Positions 1 through 6,824 of a DNA stretch of 49,781 nt are shown in pieces. The notes below the pieces were generated by a model, which was not told the DNA's origin, made no database searches, and worked only from the letters and a program-made list of their open reading frames with translations. Every line of letters starts with the position of its first letter. The first letter of the stretch is position 1. The stretch covers positions 1 to 49,781 of the forward strand of contig NZ_KB905867.1 in assembly GCF_000381065.1 (NCBI RefSeq). Direction: 5' to 3'. The position numbers and the translations under genes were made by a program. This DNA is from Propionispira raffinosivorans DSM 20765 (GTDB taxonomy: Bacteria; Bacillota; Negativicutes; Selenomonadales; Selenomonadaceae).

Positions 1-428
1 TTCATCCTCTCAGACCGGCTACTGATCGTTGCCTTGGTGGGCATTTACCCCGCCAACTAGCTAATCAGACGCAGACCCATCTTTTAGTGACAGCTTATAT
101 ATAGAGGCCATCTTTAGTAGCTTTCCCATGTGGGAAAGACACAACATTCGGTATTAGCACCGCTTTCGCGATGTTGTCCCCATCTAAAAGGTAGGTTGTC
201 TACGCGTTACTCACCCGTTCGCCACTAAACTAAGCTCAACACCCAATCTTCTGACTGGATGTGTTGCACTTTTAAAATGCGTGGTGAATTCATTCTTCAT
301 CCACTCGCATTCCGGCTTAACATCTCTACTTTTAAAAGATTCGGTGTTAAGCTTAGTTCCGTTCGACTTGCATGTGTTAAGCACGCCGCCAGCGTTCGTC
401 CTGAGCCAGGATCAAACTCTCCAATAAA
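1..428 (-). rRNA. rrs: 16S ribosomal RNA, 5' part (cut by window edge)
   Basis: Read on the minus strand, the segment begins TTTATTGGAGAGTTTGATCC, the classical 5' end of Firmicute 16S rRNA, followed by CTGGCTCAGGACGAACGC and GGCGGCGTGCTTAACACATG. About 430 nt are present; the rest lies left of position 1. The block GACAACATCGCGAAAGCGG and the following GCTAATACCGAATGTTG are typical of Negativicutes. The V1 region (helix 6) is unusually long: two 23-nt arms at 228-250 and 336-358 pair almost perfectly and enclose about 85 nt with a further hairpin. Short reading frames on the opposite strand here are not genes. Confidence 0.97.
228..358 (-). other. Extended V1/helix 6 insertion in 16S rRNA
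   Basis: On the minus strand AACTAAGCTTAACACCGAAT (starting at 358) pairs with the strand ending at 228 over 23 positions, with one mismatch and one G-U pair. A second hairpin lies inside, built from ATGCGAGTGG and CCACGCAT around a GAATGAATTC centre. In most bacteria this loop is only about 30-40 nt in total, so roughly 90-100 nt are extra. This is read from the sequence; the comparison is from general knowledge of 16S structure. Confidence 0.8.
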
Positions 429-502
429 TTATATTAGAGAACCTTGATAGGCTCTTTAAAAATCTAAATTATCTTTTTTGTTAAAAGAAATTGTTAGTTG
501 TT

Positions 503-528
503 GTTTTCAAACGCAAGCGTTCGAAAAC
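503..528 (-). repeat. Hairpin in the rRNA leader
   Basis: GTTTTC and GAAAAC arms enclose AACGC-AA-GCGTT, a near-perfect 12-bp stem with a two-base loop. It lies between the boxA-like leader and the 16S 5' end. It is not followed by a T-run in the rRNA direction, so it is more likely a processing or leader structure than a terminator. Confidence 0.5.
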
Positions 529-582
529 CGCACATCTGGCTTGATACATGTTGGTGTACATATATCTTTTTGTTTTCTACAT

Positions 583-600
583 TGTTTAGTTTTCAAAGAA
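583..600 (-). promoter_or_regulatory. rrn leader antitermination (boxA-like) sequence
   Basis: On the minus strand the sequence reads TTCTTTGAAAACTAAACA, the conserved leader motif seen upstream of 16S genes in many Firmicutes. It lies about 155 nt upstream of the 16S 5' end and downstream of both predicted promoters, the expected position for a Nus-factor antitermination site. Confidence 0.6.
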
Positions 601-634
601 CACGTTGCTAGCACTTGCTTAAGTCAGCTTGTAT

Positions 635-663
635 AGATTATCACATCCGCAAGCGGTTGTCAA
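635..663 (-). promoter_or_regulatory. rrn promoter P2
   Basis: The minus strand shows a perfect -35 box TTGACA (663-658), a 17-bp spacer and a -10 TAATCT (640-635). It is the nearer of two tandem promoters that drive the 16S gene. Confidence 0.65.
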
Positions 664-758
664 TATCTTTTTTCGAAACCAGTTGATGACTTGCGTTAAA
701 GACAAGTGAATCGGTGATTTCGTTTTTGTTTTCGCCGTTGTTATTGGCGACTTGTAAT

Positions 759-787
759 ATATTACACTCTTTCAGCTTTGCTGTCAA
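759..787 (-). promoter_or_regulatory. rrn promoter P1
   Basis: The minus strand shows a perfect TTGACA (787-782), a 17-bp spacer and TAATAT (764-759). Tandem promoters with consensus -35 boxes are typical of rRNA operons. The upstream gene stops only 8 bp before this -35 box, so rRNA transcription starts immediately after it. Confidence 0.65.
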
Positions 788-795
788 TACTTTAT

Positions 796-1065
796 TTATC
801 TTTTAAATGGCTGCTTACCACTTTCCGTTTGTGCCAGTTCCTTCCACCTTTTATTGACAACTGGTTTTACGGCTTTAATTTTAAAATCATTATAGCCATA
901 AGCCATAATAGCTGCCGTGAGAACCGCCGCCAATTCTTCATCAACGCTAATAACCTCCACCAATTCGCTTGGATCTGCTTCTATTTCCGTAATTTTAACC
1001 TGCTTCGATTCTGCAAACAAATTCTTTACTTCTGCGATTATTCCTGAAAAAAATCCTTTACTCAT
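796..1065 (-). CDS. Small OadG/MmdD C-terminus-like protein
   Basis: This 89-aa soluble protein starts at an ATG preceded by AGGGG. Residues about 40-80 (VDEELAAVLTAAIMAYG, then FKIKAVKPV and a basic tail RWKELAQ) resemble the C-terminal part of gamma/delta subunits of sodium-pumping oxaloacetate or methylmalonyl-CoA decarboxylases, where a helix of this type precedes an IRxIxR..W basic stretch. The N-terminal membrane helix of those subunits is missing, and no decarboxylase alpha, beta or biotin subunit lies nearby. The similarity is by eye and the function is unknown. It could be a detached accessory subunit, or it could be unrelated. Confidence 0.6.
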   Translation of the reverse strand: MSKGFFSGIIAEVKNLFAESKQVKITEIEADPSELVEVISVDEELAAVLTAAIMAYGYNDFKIKAVKPVVNKRWKELAQTESGKQPFKR

Positions 1066-1144
1066 ATATTCCCCTGCTTTCCTTATTCATCAGCAGCCCA
1101 TTTAGGACTACCATAAAACATACTAGTTGCCCTTCACTGATTTA

Positions 1145-1168
1145 TAAAAGAGGCGGCTGATCCGCCCC
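1145..1168 (-). terminator. Terminator after the GIY-YIG/cyclophilin operon
   Basis: On the minus strand GGCGG-ATCAG-CCGCC forms a tight GC-rich hairpin followed by TCTTTTAT, just past the stop of the GIY-YIG gene. Confidence 0.65.
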
Positions 1169-1187
1169 TATTTAAGAATCATTCAAT

Positions 1188-1448
1188 TTAAAGCGGCTTT
1201 GGTACAAAGCTGTTAATGAGCTGTAATTTTTGATCTCTTTTTAATTGTTTAATAGCATACTCTCGTTTTTGTGCTTCTTGTTTTGTAATAAAGCTCTCAA
1301 AATACACCAGTTTTACCGGTATACGGCAACGAGTATATTTTGCTCCTTTTTTACTGTTATGATTTGCTAAACGTTTTTCTAAATCACTTGTCCAGCCCGT
1401 ATAGAATGTTCCATCGGCACATTCTAGAATATAAGTGAAGGCATCCAT
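1188..1448 (-). CDS. GIY-YIG domain protein (YhbQ/UPF0213 type)
   Basis: This 86-aa protein is essentially one GIY-YIG nuclease-fold domain. It carries FTYILECADGTFYTG near the N-terminus (Y-I-L/Y-T-G in place of GIY/YIG), a central R-x(3)-H region (KRLANHN), and a conserved glutamate within a KQEAQKREYAIK helix. Stand-alone proteins of this size are common and annotated as putative endonucleases; their cellular role is not settled. Its ATG overlaps the stop codon of the upstream cyclophilin gene by one base (TAATG), so the two are translationally coupled. A GC-rich terminator follows. Confidence 0.85.
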   Translation of the reverse strand: MDAFTYILECADGTFYTGWTSDLEKRLANHNSKKGAKYTRCRIPVKLVYFESFITKQEAQKREYAIKQLKRDQKLQLINSFVPKPL

Positions 1449-2044
1449 TATTTTTGTTCTTGAATCGTTATTGTATTGATAACAACATCTTCTACCGGTT
1501 TATCATTCGGACCTGTTTGAACTTTGCCAATTGCTTTTACAACATCCATATTTTTAATAACTTTACCAAAAACAGCATGTTTACCATCAAGCCATGGTGT
1601 TTTGTCTAATGTAATAAAAAATTGCGAACCACCAGTATTAGGACCAGCATTTGCCATCGATAAAATACCTGGCGCATCATGTTTTAAGTCAGGATGGAAT
1701 TCATCCTTAATCGTATACCCTGGACCGCCCATACCAGTTCCTTCCGGGTCACCACCTTGAATCATGAAACCAGCAATAACGCGATGAAAGATAAGATTGT
1801 TATAAAAACCTTTATCCACCAATGTTATAAAGTTTTTTGTTGTCTGCGGAGCTTTATCTTCAAAAAGTTCCACTGTAAACTGACCTTTATTTGTATCAAA
1901 AACAGCTACTCTATTTTTGGCGTTTGTCGCTAACGGTGCTGCATCAGCTTTTGTATCAGCCTGTCCCGCTGCACTACCAAAACAACCCGTTGTAAGAAGC
2001 ATAAACATGGTAACGATTGTAATCATTAAAGTTTTTTTAGACAT
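1448..2044 (-). CDS. Peptidyl-prolyl cis-trans isomerase, cyclophilin-type lipoprotein
   Basis: This 198-aa protein has a lipoprotein signal peptide: KK, a hydrophobic run and a lipobox LLTTGC with Cys21. After about 40 residues of linker comes a full cyclophilin domain with the landmarks [28 protein letters not shown] and [12 protein letters not shown]. These contain the catalytic Arg of FHRV, the Gln-Phe-Phe patch and the Trp/His of the substrate pocket. It should assist folding of exported proteins at the outer face of the cytoplasmic membrane (periplasmic if the cell is diderm). It is the first gene of a two-gene unit with the GIY-YIG protein. Confidence 0.93.
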   Translation of the reverse strand: MSKKTLMITIVTMFMLLTTGCFGSAAGQADTKADAAPLATNAKNRVAVFDTNKGQFTVELFEDKAPQTTKNFITLVDKGFYNNLIFHRVIAGFMIQGGDPEGTGMGGPGYTIKDEFHPDLKHDAPGILSMANAGPNTGGSQFFITLDKTPWLDGKHAVFGKVIKNMDVVKAIGKVQTGPNDKPVEDVVINTITIQEQK

Positions 2045-2056
2045 TTATCAACTCTC

Positions 2057-2773
2057 CTATTTTATTATTTGTATAGTTTCACCTGGTTTGACTGGAATCC
2101 AAAGCTGAATATCCTTTTCTGGCTCAAACAAGTCTTTTGCTGGAACCCATGGAGCATTTTGCGCATTATGCATCGTAACCAATTGTTTGACTGTCGTCCT
2201 GCGGCAAAACTCCCTAACTCCCAAATCACAAAATTCCTCCAGCCTTAAATCCACTGGGAAAAATGCTACATCAGCTTCTAATCCATCCAATTTTTTCATC
2301 TGCTTCATAAAACCATTTTTCGCCAATGAATTATTTTCTTCCGTATCACCTTTCCAGTGCCACCAATTAAAGTCGCCAGCATGAAAAATATTCCAGCCTT
2401 CTACTTCGACTAAAAACGAAATCCCCGCATCCGTTGAACTAAAGGATGTCACTTTAATGTTATCTGATGTATATTCATCATATATATCTAAATAATTCAC
2501 TTTTTTCGCATCAATTTTTTCCACTTCCGGATTTTGTTTAATATCAAAGCTTAAAAAGTATTGCGCTACGTGTTCTTGGAACGAACTAATCACTGGATTA
2601 AAGTGATCATAATGAACATGTGAACTGAAAACATAGATTTGTTTTCCCGTTTGCATTGCCGAAATTATATCATGGTGTGGATCTTTAAAATAATCAAATA
2701 CCAATACAGTTTGATCTAATTCAACGATAAAGCCACTATGTAACATATAGGTTATTTTTGCTTGTTTTGGCAT
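2057..2773 (-). CDS. MBL-fold metallo-hydrolase
   Basis: A 238-aa metallo-beta-lactamase-fold protein. The metal-binding motif HVHYDH (in FSSHVHYDHFNPV) is intact, and a second ligand region FHAGDFNWWHW follows. The overall plan resembles YycJ/UlaG-like hydrolases of unknown substrate. I chose the ATG at 2773, giving MPKQAKITYMLH, because AAGGAG lies 7 nt upstream; a start nine residues earlier has no ribosome site. It sits just upstream of the cyclophilin gene with a 12-bp gap, so it may share that transcript. Confidence 0.87.
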   Translation of the reverse strand: MPKQAKITYMLHSGFIVELDQTVLVFDYFKDPHHDIISAMQTGKQIYVFSSHVHYDHFNPVISSFQEHVAQYFLSFDIKQNPEVEKIDAKKVNYLDIYDEYTSDNIKVTSFSSTDAGISFLVEVEGWNIFHAGDFNWWHWKGDTEENNSLAKNGFMKQMKKLDGLEADVAFFPVDLRLEEFCDLGVREFCRRTTVKQLVTMHNAQNAPWVPAKDLFEPEKDIQLWIPVKPGETIQIIK

Positions 2774-2902
2774 ATCTGTTCTCCTTATCATAAAATTCAT
2801 ATCCGTTTAACATATTGTTTTATTTTATCACGGATCAGACGATAAATCGAATCCATTCAATGAACATTTTTAAAATCCAAGTTTTTTCTTATAATATCGA
2901 TT

Positions 2903-3166
2903 TTACCGATTGCAACGACGTTTTTTCTTACTGCTTACAGTTAAATTACGATTACCGCTGCGTTTATTTTCTTGCAGCCCCTGTGTAGCAGCAAGTGTAC
3001 GACCACGTTTCCATAAAATAAAATATTTCAACAAAATGAGCAGCATACTAATACCAAAAACCACATCCATGACACTTTGCAAGGTATCGCCAAAAGGCCA
3101 CTGCCGTGTTAATAAATGCCAACCAAAAATGAAGGCAAAGGCAATATCGATTATTTTATCAGACAT
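2903..3166 (-). CDS. Small membrane protein, unknown function
   Basis: 87 aa with two predicted membrane helices (about IIDIAFAFIFGWHLL and VVFGISMLLILLKYFILW), followed by a very basic tail ending KKKRRCNR. Its ATG overlaps the adenine deaminase stop (TAATG). AAAGGGG inside the deaminase 3' end is at ideal spacing for this ATG; an ATG two codons earlier is too close. I do not recognise a family. Coupling to ade suggests co-expression but not function. Confidence 0.7.
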   Translation of the reverse strand: MSDKIIDIAFAFIFGWHLLTRQWPFGDTLQSVMDVVFGISMLLILLKYFILWKRGRTLAATQGLQENKRSGNRNLTVSSKKKRRCNR

Positions 3167-4908
3167 TAGCATGGCCCCTTTCCTGATGAAGTTTCTTCTA
3201 CCATTACTGGAACCAAAGCAAAGGTATCGACGTCAACAAGACCTAAATCCGTAAGCTTTAATTCCGGAATAACCGGCAATGCCAAAAATGCTAACGTCAA
3301 AAAAGGATCATAATAATCATAAATTCCCAGTTCATGGGCAATTTTCTTCAAAAAGGACAAGCGTTCTTCAACAAAAGTAACACTCTGATCTGACATCAAT
3401 CCGGCAATTGGTAGTGCCAGCGATCCTAGAACTTTTCCTCCAGCCACAATGGCCAGACCACCTTGAATACGTTCTAATTCTTTTGCCGCTACTATAATGT
3501 CCTCATCACAATCACCAATTGCAATAAGATTATGCGAATCATGTGCAATCGTCGAAGCAATCGCACCTTTTTTGAGTCCAAAACCTTGTACCAGACCAAC
3601 CCCAATATTACCAGTCGCATGATGTCGTTCAAATACAGCCAGTTTTAATAGATTCTGACTTGCATCAGCCATCACGAAGCCATCCTGTACGGGTACTTTC
3701 ATGATGAGATTTTTGGTGATAATTTGATGTGGTACCAGTCCAATTACTCTTGCCGTATCACCATATGCGGCAATTCTCAGTTTAGCCGGATCGATTGGTG
3801 CCAAATGCATGGTATGTTCAATATCCGCAGGGATTTTTGCCATAGTATTAAATAAAGTTTCTTTATTTTTTGCGACCATAACACCATCTTTAAAAACCAT
3901 ACATGGTTTCCATTCTTCCAAATCATCAAAGACGAGAAGATCTGCCTTATACTTGGGTGCAATCGCCCCAGTATCTTCTAAATGAAAATACCGGGCTGAA
4001 TTGATTGTTGCCATTTGCAATGCCGTCGCAACCGGAATACCTTCCTCTACAGCAACTTTTACCATATGATTAATATGTCCTTCTGCAATCAGATCGGCTG
4101 GGTGGCGATCATCGGCGGCAAAACAGCAAAATTGAGATGTATAAGCATTAATCATTGGCAGGAGCGGACGCAAATTTTTAGCGGCCGAACCCTCACGAAT
4201 CATAATATACATACCCGCCCGCAATTTTTCCATTGCCTGATGAGGTGTTACACATTCATGATCGGACTGTACCCCGGCTGCTGCATAAGCCATTAAATCA
4301 TTACCAGACAGCCCCGGAGCATGTCCATCAATTTTTTTATGCTTTGCCAAACGGATTTTATCCAATACCATCGGATCAGCTGCAAGAACCCCCGGATAAT
4401 TCATCATTTCTCCCAACCCCAAAATTCGTGGATGGTTAATCAATTCTGCCAGATCCGCTGCCAAAAGTTTTGCCCCTGAATTTTCTAAATGAGTTGCTGG
4501 TACACAAGATGGCAGCATCATGTAGACATTCAGCGGTAAGTCTTCTGTCGCATCGAGTAAATAACGGATTCCCGCCATCCCCATAACATTCGCAATTTCA
4601 TGCGGATCGGCAATCACCGTTGTCGTACCAGCTGGCACAACAGCACGGGCAAATTCAAGTGGACTAAGCATCGAACTTTCCAAGTGAATATGTCCATCGA
4701 TAAAACCTGGCGTAACATATTTCCCTCGTAAGTCAATTTCTTGTTCCCCTTCATAGTTTCCAATTCCAGCAATTCGCCCTTCAACAATCGCGATATCACC
4801 TTTGATAAATTCACCCGTAAACACGTGGAAAACTTCGGCATTCTTTAAAACCAGCTCGGCTTTTCTTTCACCTTTCGCTGTCATAATCAAATTTTTTAAT
4901 AAATTCAT
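3166..4908 (-). CDS. ade: Adenine deaminase
   Basis: A 580-aa amidohydrolase that converts adenine to hypoxanthine and ammonia for purine salvage. PGFIDGHIHLESS carries the first metal-ligand HxH, and DPHEIANVMG, a DGHAPGLSG segment and DDRHPADL follow the adenine-deaminase family order. The C-terminal region with IAHDSHNLIAIG is also typical. Length matches the family (about 570-600 aa). The ATG at 4908 is preceded by AGGTG at 7 nt; an in-frame ATG 13 codons upstream has no site. It is followed by a coupled small membrane protein and is divergent from the BFD-like gene. Confidence 0.95.
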   Translation of the reverse strand: MNLLKNLIMTAKGERKAELVLKNAEVFHVFTGEFIKGDIAIVEGRIAGIGNYEGEQEIDLRGKYVTPGFIDGHIHLESSMLSPLEFARAVVPAGTTTVIADPHEIANVMGMAGIRYLLDATEDLPLNVYMMLPSCVPATHLENSGAKLLAADLAELINHPRILGLGEMMNYPGVLAADPMVLDKIRLAKHKKIDGHAPGLSGNDLMAYAAAGVQSDHECVTPHQAMEKLRAGMYIMIREGSAAKNLRPLLPMINAYTSQFCCFAADDRHPADLIAEGHINHMVKVAVEEGIPVATALQMATINSARYFHLEDTGAIAPKYKADLLVFDDLEEWKPCMVFKDGVMVAKNKETLFNTMAKIPADIEHTMHLAPIDPAKLRIAAYGDTARVIGLVPHQIITKNLIMKVPVQDGFVMADASQNLLKLAVFERHHATGNIGVGLVQGFGLKKGAIASTIAHDSHNLIAIGDCDEDIIVAAKELERIQGGLAIVAGGKVLGSLALPIAGLMSDQSVTFVEERLSFLKKIAHELGIYDYYDPFLTLAFLALPVIPELKLTDLGLVDVDTFALVPVMVEETSSGKGPC

Positions 4909-5001
4909 CTTTTCACCTGCAAAATTATACTTGATTTTTTTCATCATTCTATTATATTATCAAATCAGCAAAAAATAAATACAAGAAACGAGGGATTCTA
5001 T

Positions 5002-5217
5002 ATGAATGAAGATCTGCAAGCGGCTGTTATCGATAAATTAACCAAAACCTGTACTTGCAAAAGTATTAATCGTATGGCTGTAAAAAAAGCGATCGTAAGT
5101 GGCTGTCATACCGTCGAAGCCGTCAATAAGGCTGTTGGAACAGGAAGCGGTGCCTGTAAAGGTCGCGGCTGCGGTCCGCGCATCCAAGAAATCCTTGATG
5201 ATTTTTTAAACAAATAA
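5002..5217 (+). CDS. BFD-like [2Fe-2S]-binding protein
   Basis: This 71-aa protein has the four-cysteine arrangement of the BFD-like [2Fe-2S] fold: CTCKSI near residue 18-20 and GACKGRGCGP near residue 50, with the intervening ASGC..VEAV-type helix. Bacterioferritin-associated ferredoxin (Bfd) and the BFD domains of NirB and NifU-like proteins share this fold. Stand-alone forms may shuttle electrons to enzymes or ferritin, but no bacterioferritin is visible here. It is a single-gene unit with GAGGG before the ATG and a strong terminator after it. Confidence 0.85.
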   Translation: MNEDLQAAVIDKLTKTCTCKSINRMAVKKAIVSGCHTVEAVNKAVGTGSGACKGRGCGPRIQEILDDFLNK

Positions 5218-5233
5218 AAGCACACACTAGTAG

Positions 5234-5269
5234 AAAAAGATGCCGTGATTTCACACAGCATCTTTTTTT
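5234..5269. terminator. Bidirectional terminator
   Basis: AAAAAGATGC and GCATCTTTTTTT arms around a short loop sit between two converging genes and can serve both. Confidence 0.75.
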
Positions 5270-5277
5270 CATGGCTT

Positions 5278-6183
5278 TTATTTTTTAATAAAAGCTGCTA
5301 AATGTTCTTTTTCTTTACGATCTTTGATCATCTTATCAATTTTATCCCGCGGCAAAGTAAACCCTCGCCCCATTACTTCATTGGCGCTAAGCACAATCAT
5401 AAAAGCCATTGGATCGATAAGATTCGCAATAATTTTTATTTTAGCAATCTGCGTCAGATTCACTACAACAAAAATAACCTTTTTTTCCTGATGGGTAAAA
5501 GCACCTTCACCTTTGAGAAAAGTAACCCCTCGACCAACCTCTTTGATGATCTCATCGGCAATATCTACCGTTTTATCGGAAACTAGAATAATTGTTTTTT
5601 TATTATTAAAGCCAGCTACCACTTTATCCGTAACCAAAGAACTAACAAACATAGATATAAGTGTAAACATGGCTGGTTTTATGCCAAAAAGCATCGCAGC
5701 TATTACCATAATCACACAATTAAAAGCAAAAATAACGCCGCCCATGTTCAATGAATAATATTTTTTTGCAATGGCAGCTACAATATCGAGACCACCAGAA
5801 TTACCATTCACGCGAAAAATAATTCCATAGCCAATCCCCGTGAATACACCACCATAAATCGCCGCTAACATAGGATCGTCAACGACATTGTAAGCTTCCA
5901 AAAATTGCATTCCATCAATACAAAGCGAAAATAACACTGTGCCAAAAATAACATCAATGGTATAAGCTTTCCCCATCGTTTTATACGCTGCAAATAATAA
6001 CGGTAAATTATAGATAAGCATTTGTGTACCTATCGGTAACCCGAATAAGTAATAACAACTGATTGCTATTCCACTAATACCGCCACTGAGCAAATTATTT
6101 GGTACTAAAAATAAGTTAATCGCCGCACTGCTGATTAAGCAGCCAAATAAAATCAGGCCATAGCGCAAAACTTTTCCCTGCAT
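5278..6183 (-). CDS. YitT-family membrane protein (DUF161/DUF2179)
   Basis: This 301-aa protein has five or six membrane helices in its first 190 residues, including a glycine-rich NLLSGGISGIAI segment typical of the family. A soluble C-terminal DUF2179 domain ending RDKIDKMIKDRKEKEH follows. YitT proteins are widespread in Firmicutes; transport roles have been proposed but not settled. The start has AGGAGG at 6 nt. A secreted-protein gene ends 22 bp upstream on the same strand, so they probably form one unit. Confidence 0.9.
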   Translation of the reverse strand: MQGKVLRYGLILFGCLISSAAINLFLVPNNLLSGGISGIAISCYYLFGLPIGTQMLIYNLPLLFAAYKTMGKAYTIDVIFGTVLFSLCIDGMQFLEAYNVVDDPMLAAIYGGVFTGIGYGIIFRVNGNSGGLDIVAAIAKKYYSLNMGGVIFAFNCVIMVIAAMLFGIKPAMFTLISMFVSSLVTDKVVAGFNNKKTIILVSDKTVDIADEIIKEVGRGVTFLKGEGAFTHQEKKVIFVVVNLTQIAKIKIIANLIDPMAFMIVLSANEVMGRGFTLPRDKIDKMIKDRKEKEHLAAFIKK

Positions 6184-6205
6184 TATTTACCTCCTGGTCG
6201 AATTT

Positions 6206-6808
6206 TTACGATTGGTTTGTTTTGACACGGCTAGTATCAACATCCTTGGACCCCATATAGATTGTATTGACATCATTCGGATTCACTGGCTGATTCAAAT
6301 CGACATCCGAGGTTTTTATATCACTATTTTCATCAATGATTAAATTTGTGATGCGAAATTCGGTCAGATAGCCCTCATCGGGATCTAGCTGCAAAAGCAG
6401 TTTTTCCTGCTTATCTTTTTCATTCGCATAAATATAAAACAGTTTGCCGCCCAGCATCGTTCTGGTGGATTTTCCATAAACTCTCTGCATTTTATATGGC
6501 GTTGCCCCAATTTTAATACCATTTGCATCAACATAGTTTTTATCGCCAATTTGTATATCAACAACTTGATTATGGAGCGTATCCAAACCAATTTTTGTAT
6601 CATCTTTGTACATATAATAGGTCACCATGGTACCAGCAATCAATTTACTTAGATCAAAACGAGGCTTGCCTATTTTATCAGTCATCGATTGATAATCATC
6701 GCCCAGTTTTATTCCCTTATAACTAAAACTCGCATCATTCTTCACCGCAAGAACCGTCCCAGACAGCGTCAGCAATAAGCATACAAGTATTATGATTTTT
6801 TTCAGCAT
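6206..6808 (-). CDS. Secreted protein of unknown function with two internal repeats
   Basis: A 200-aa protein with a clear Sec signal peptide (LKKIIILVCLLLTLSGTVLA, cleavage after ALA-like VLA). The mature part carries two similar units: GIKLGDDYQSMTDKIGKP near residue 33 and GIKIGATPYKMQRVYGKS near residue 95, each followed by beta-rich sequence. This GxxxG...xxGxP pattern recalls periplasmic proteins with repeated alpha/beta units (SmpA- or CAP-like), but I cannot assign it to a family. It has AGGAGG before the ATG and lies between topB and yitT on the same strand. Confidence 0.75.
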   Translation of the reverse strand: MLKKIIILVCLLLTLSGTVLAVKNDASFSYKGIKLGDDYQSMTDKIGKPRFDLSKLIAGTMVTYYMYKDDTKIGLDTLHNQVVDIQIGDKNYVDANGIKIGATPYKMQRVYGKSTRTMLGGKLFYIYANEKDKQEKLLLQLDPDEGYLTEFRITNLIIDENSDIKTSDVDLNQPVNPNDVNTIYMGSKDVDTSRVKTNQS

Positions 6809-6824
6809 TACTATATCCTCCTGC

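Noticed and set aside
259..447. 62-codon plus-strand reading frame
   Set aside because: It lies antisense to the 16S rRNA gene and has no coding character.
440..470. GCTCTTTAAAAATCTAAATT resembling an E. coli boxA
   Set aside because: It is on the plus strand, opposite to rRNA transcription; the Firmicute-type leader at 583-600 on the minus strand is the better candidate.
2910..3254. 114-codon plus-strand frame
   Set aside because: Antisense to the small membrane protein and the end of ade; no recognisable motif or ribosome site.
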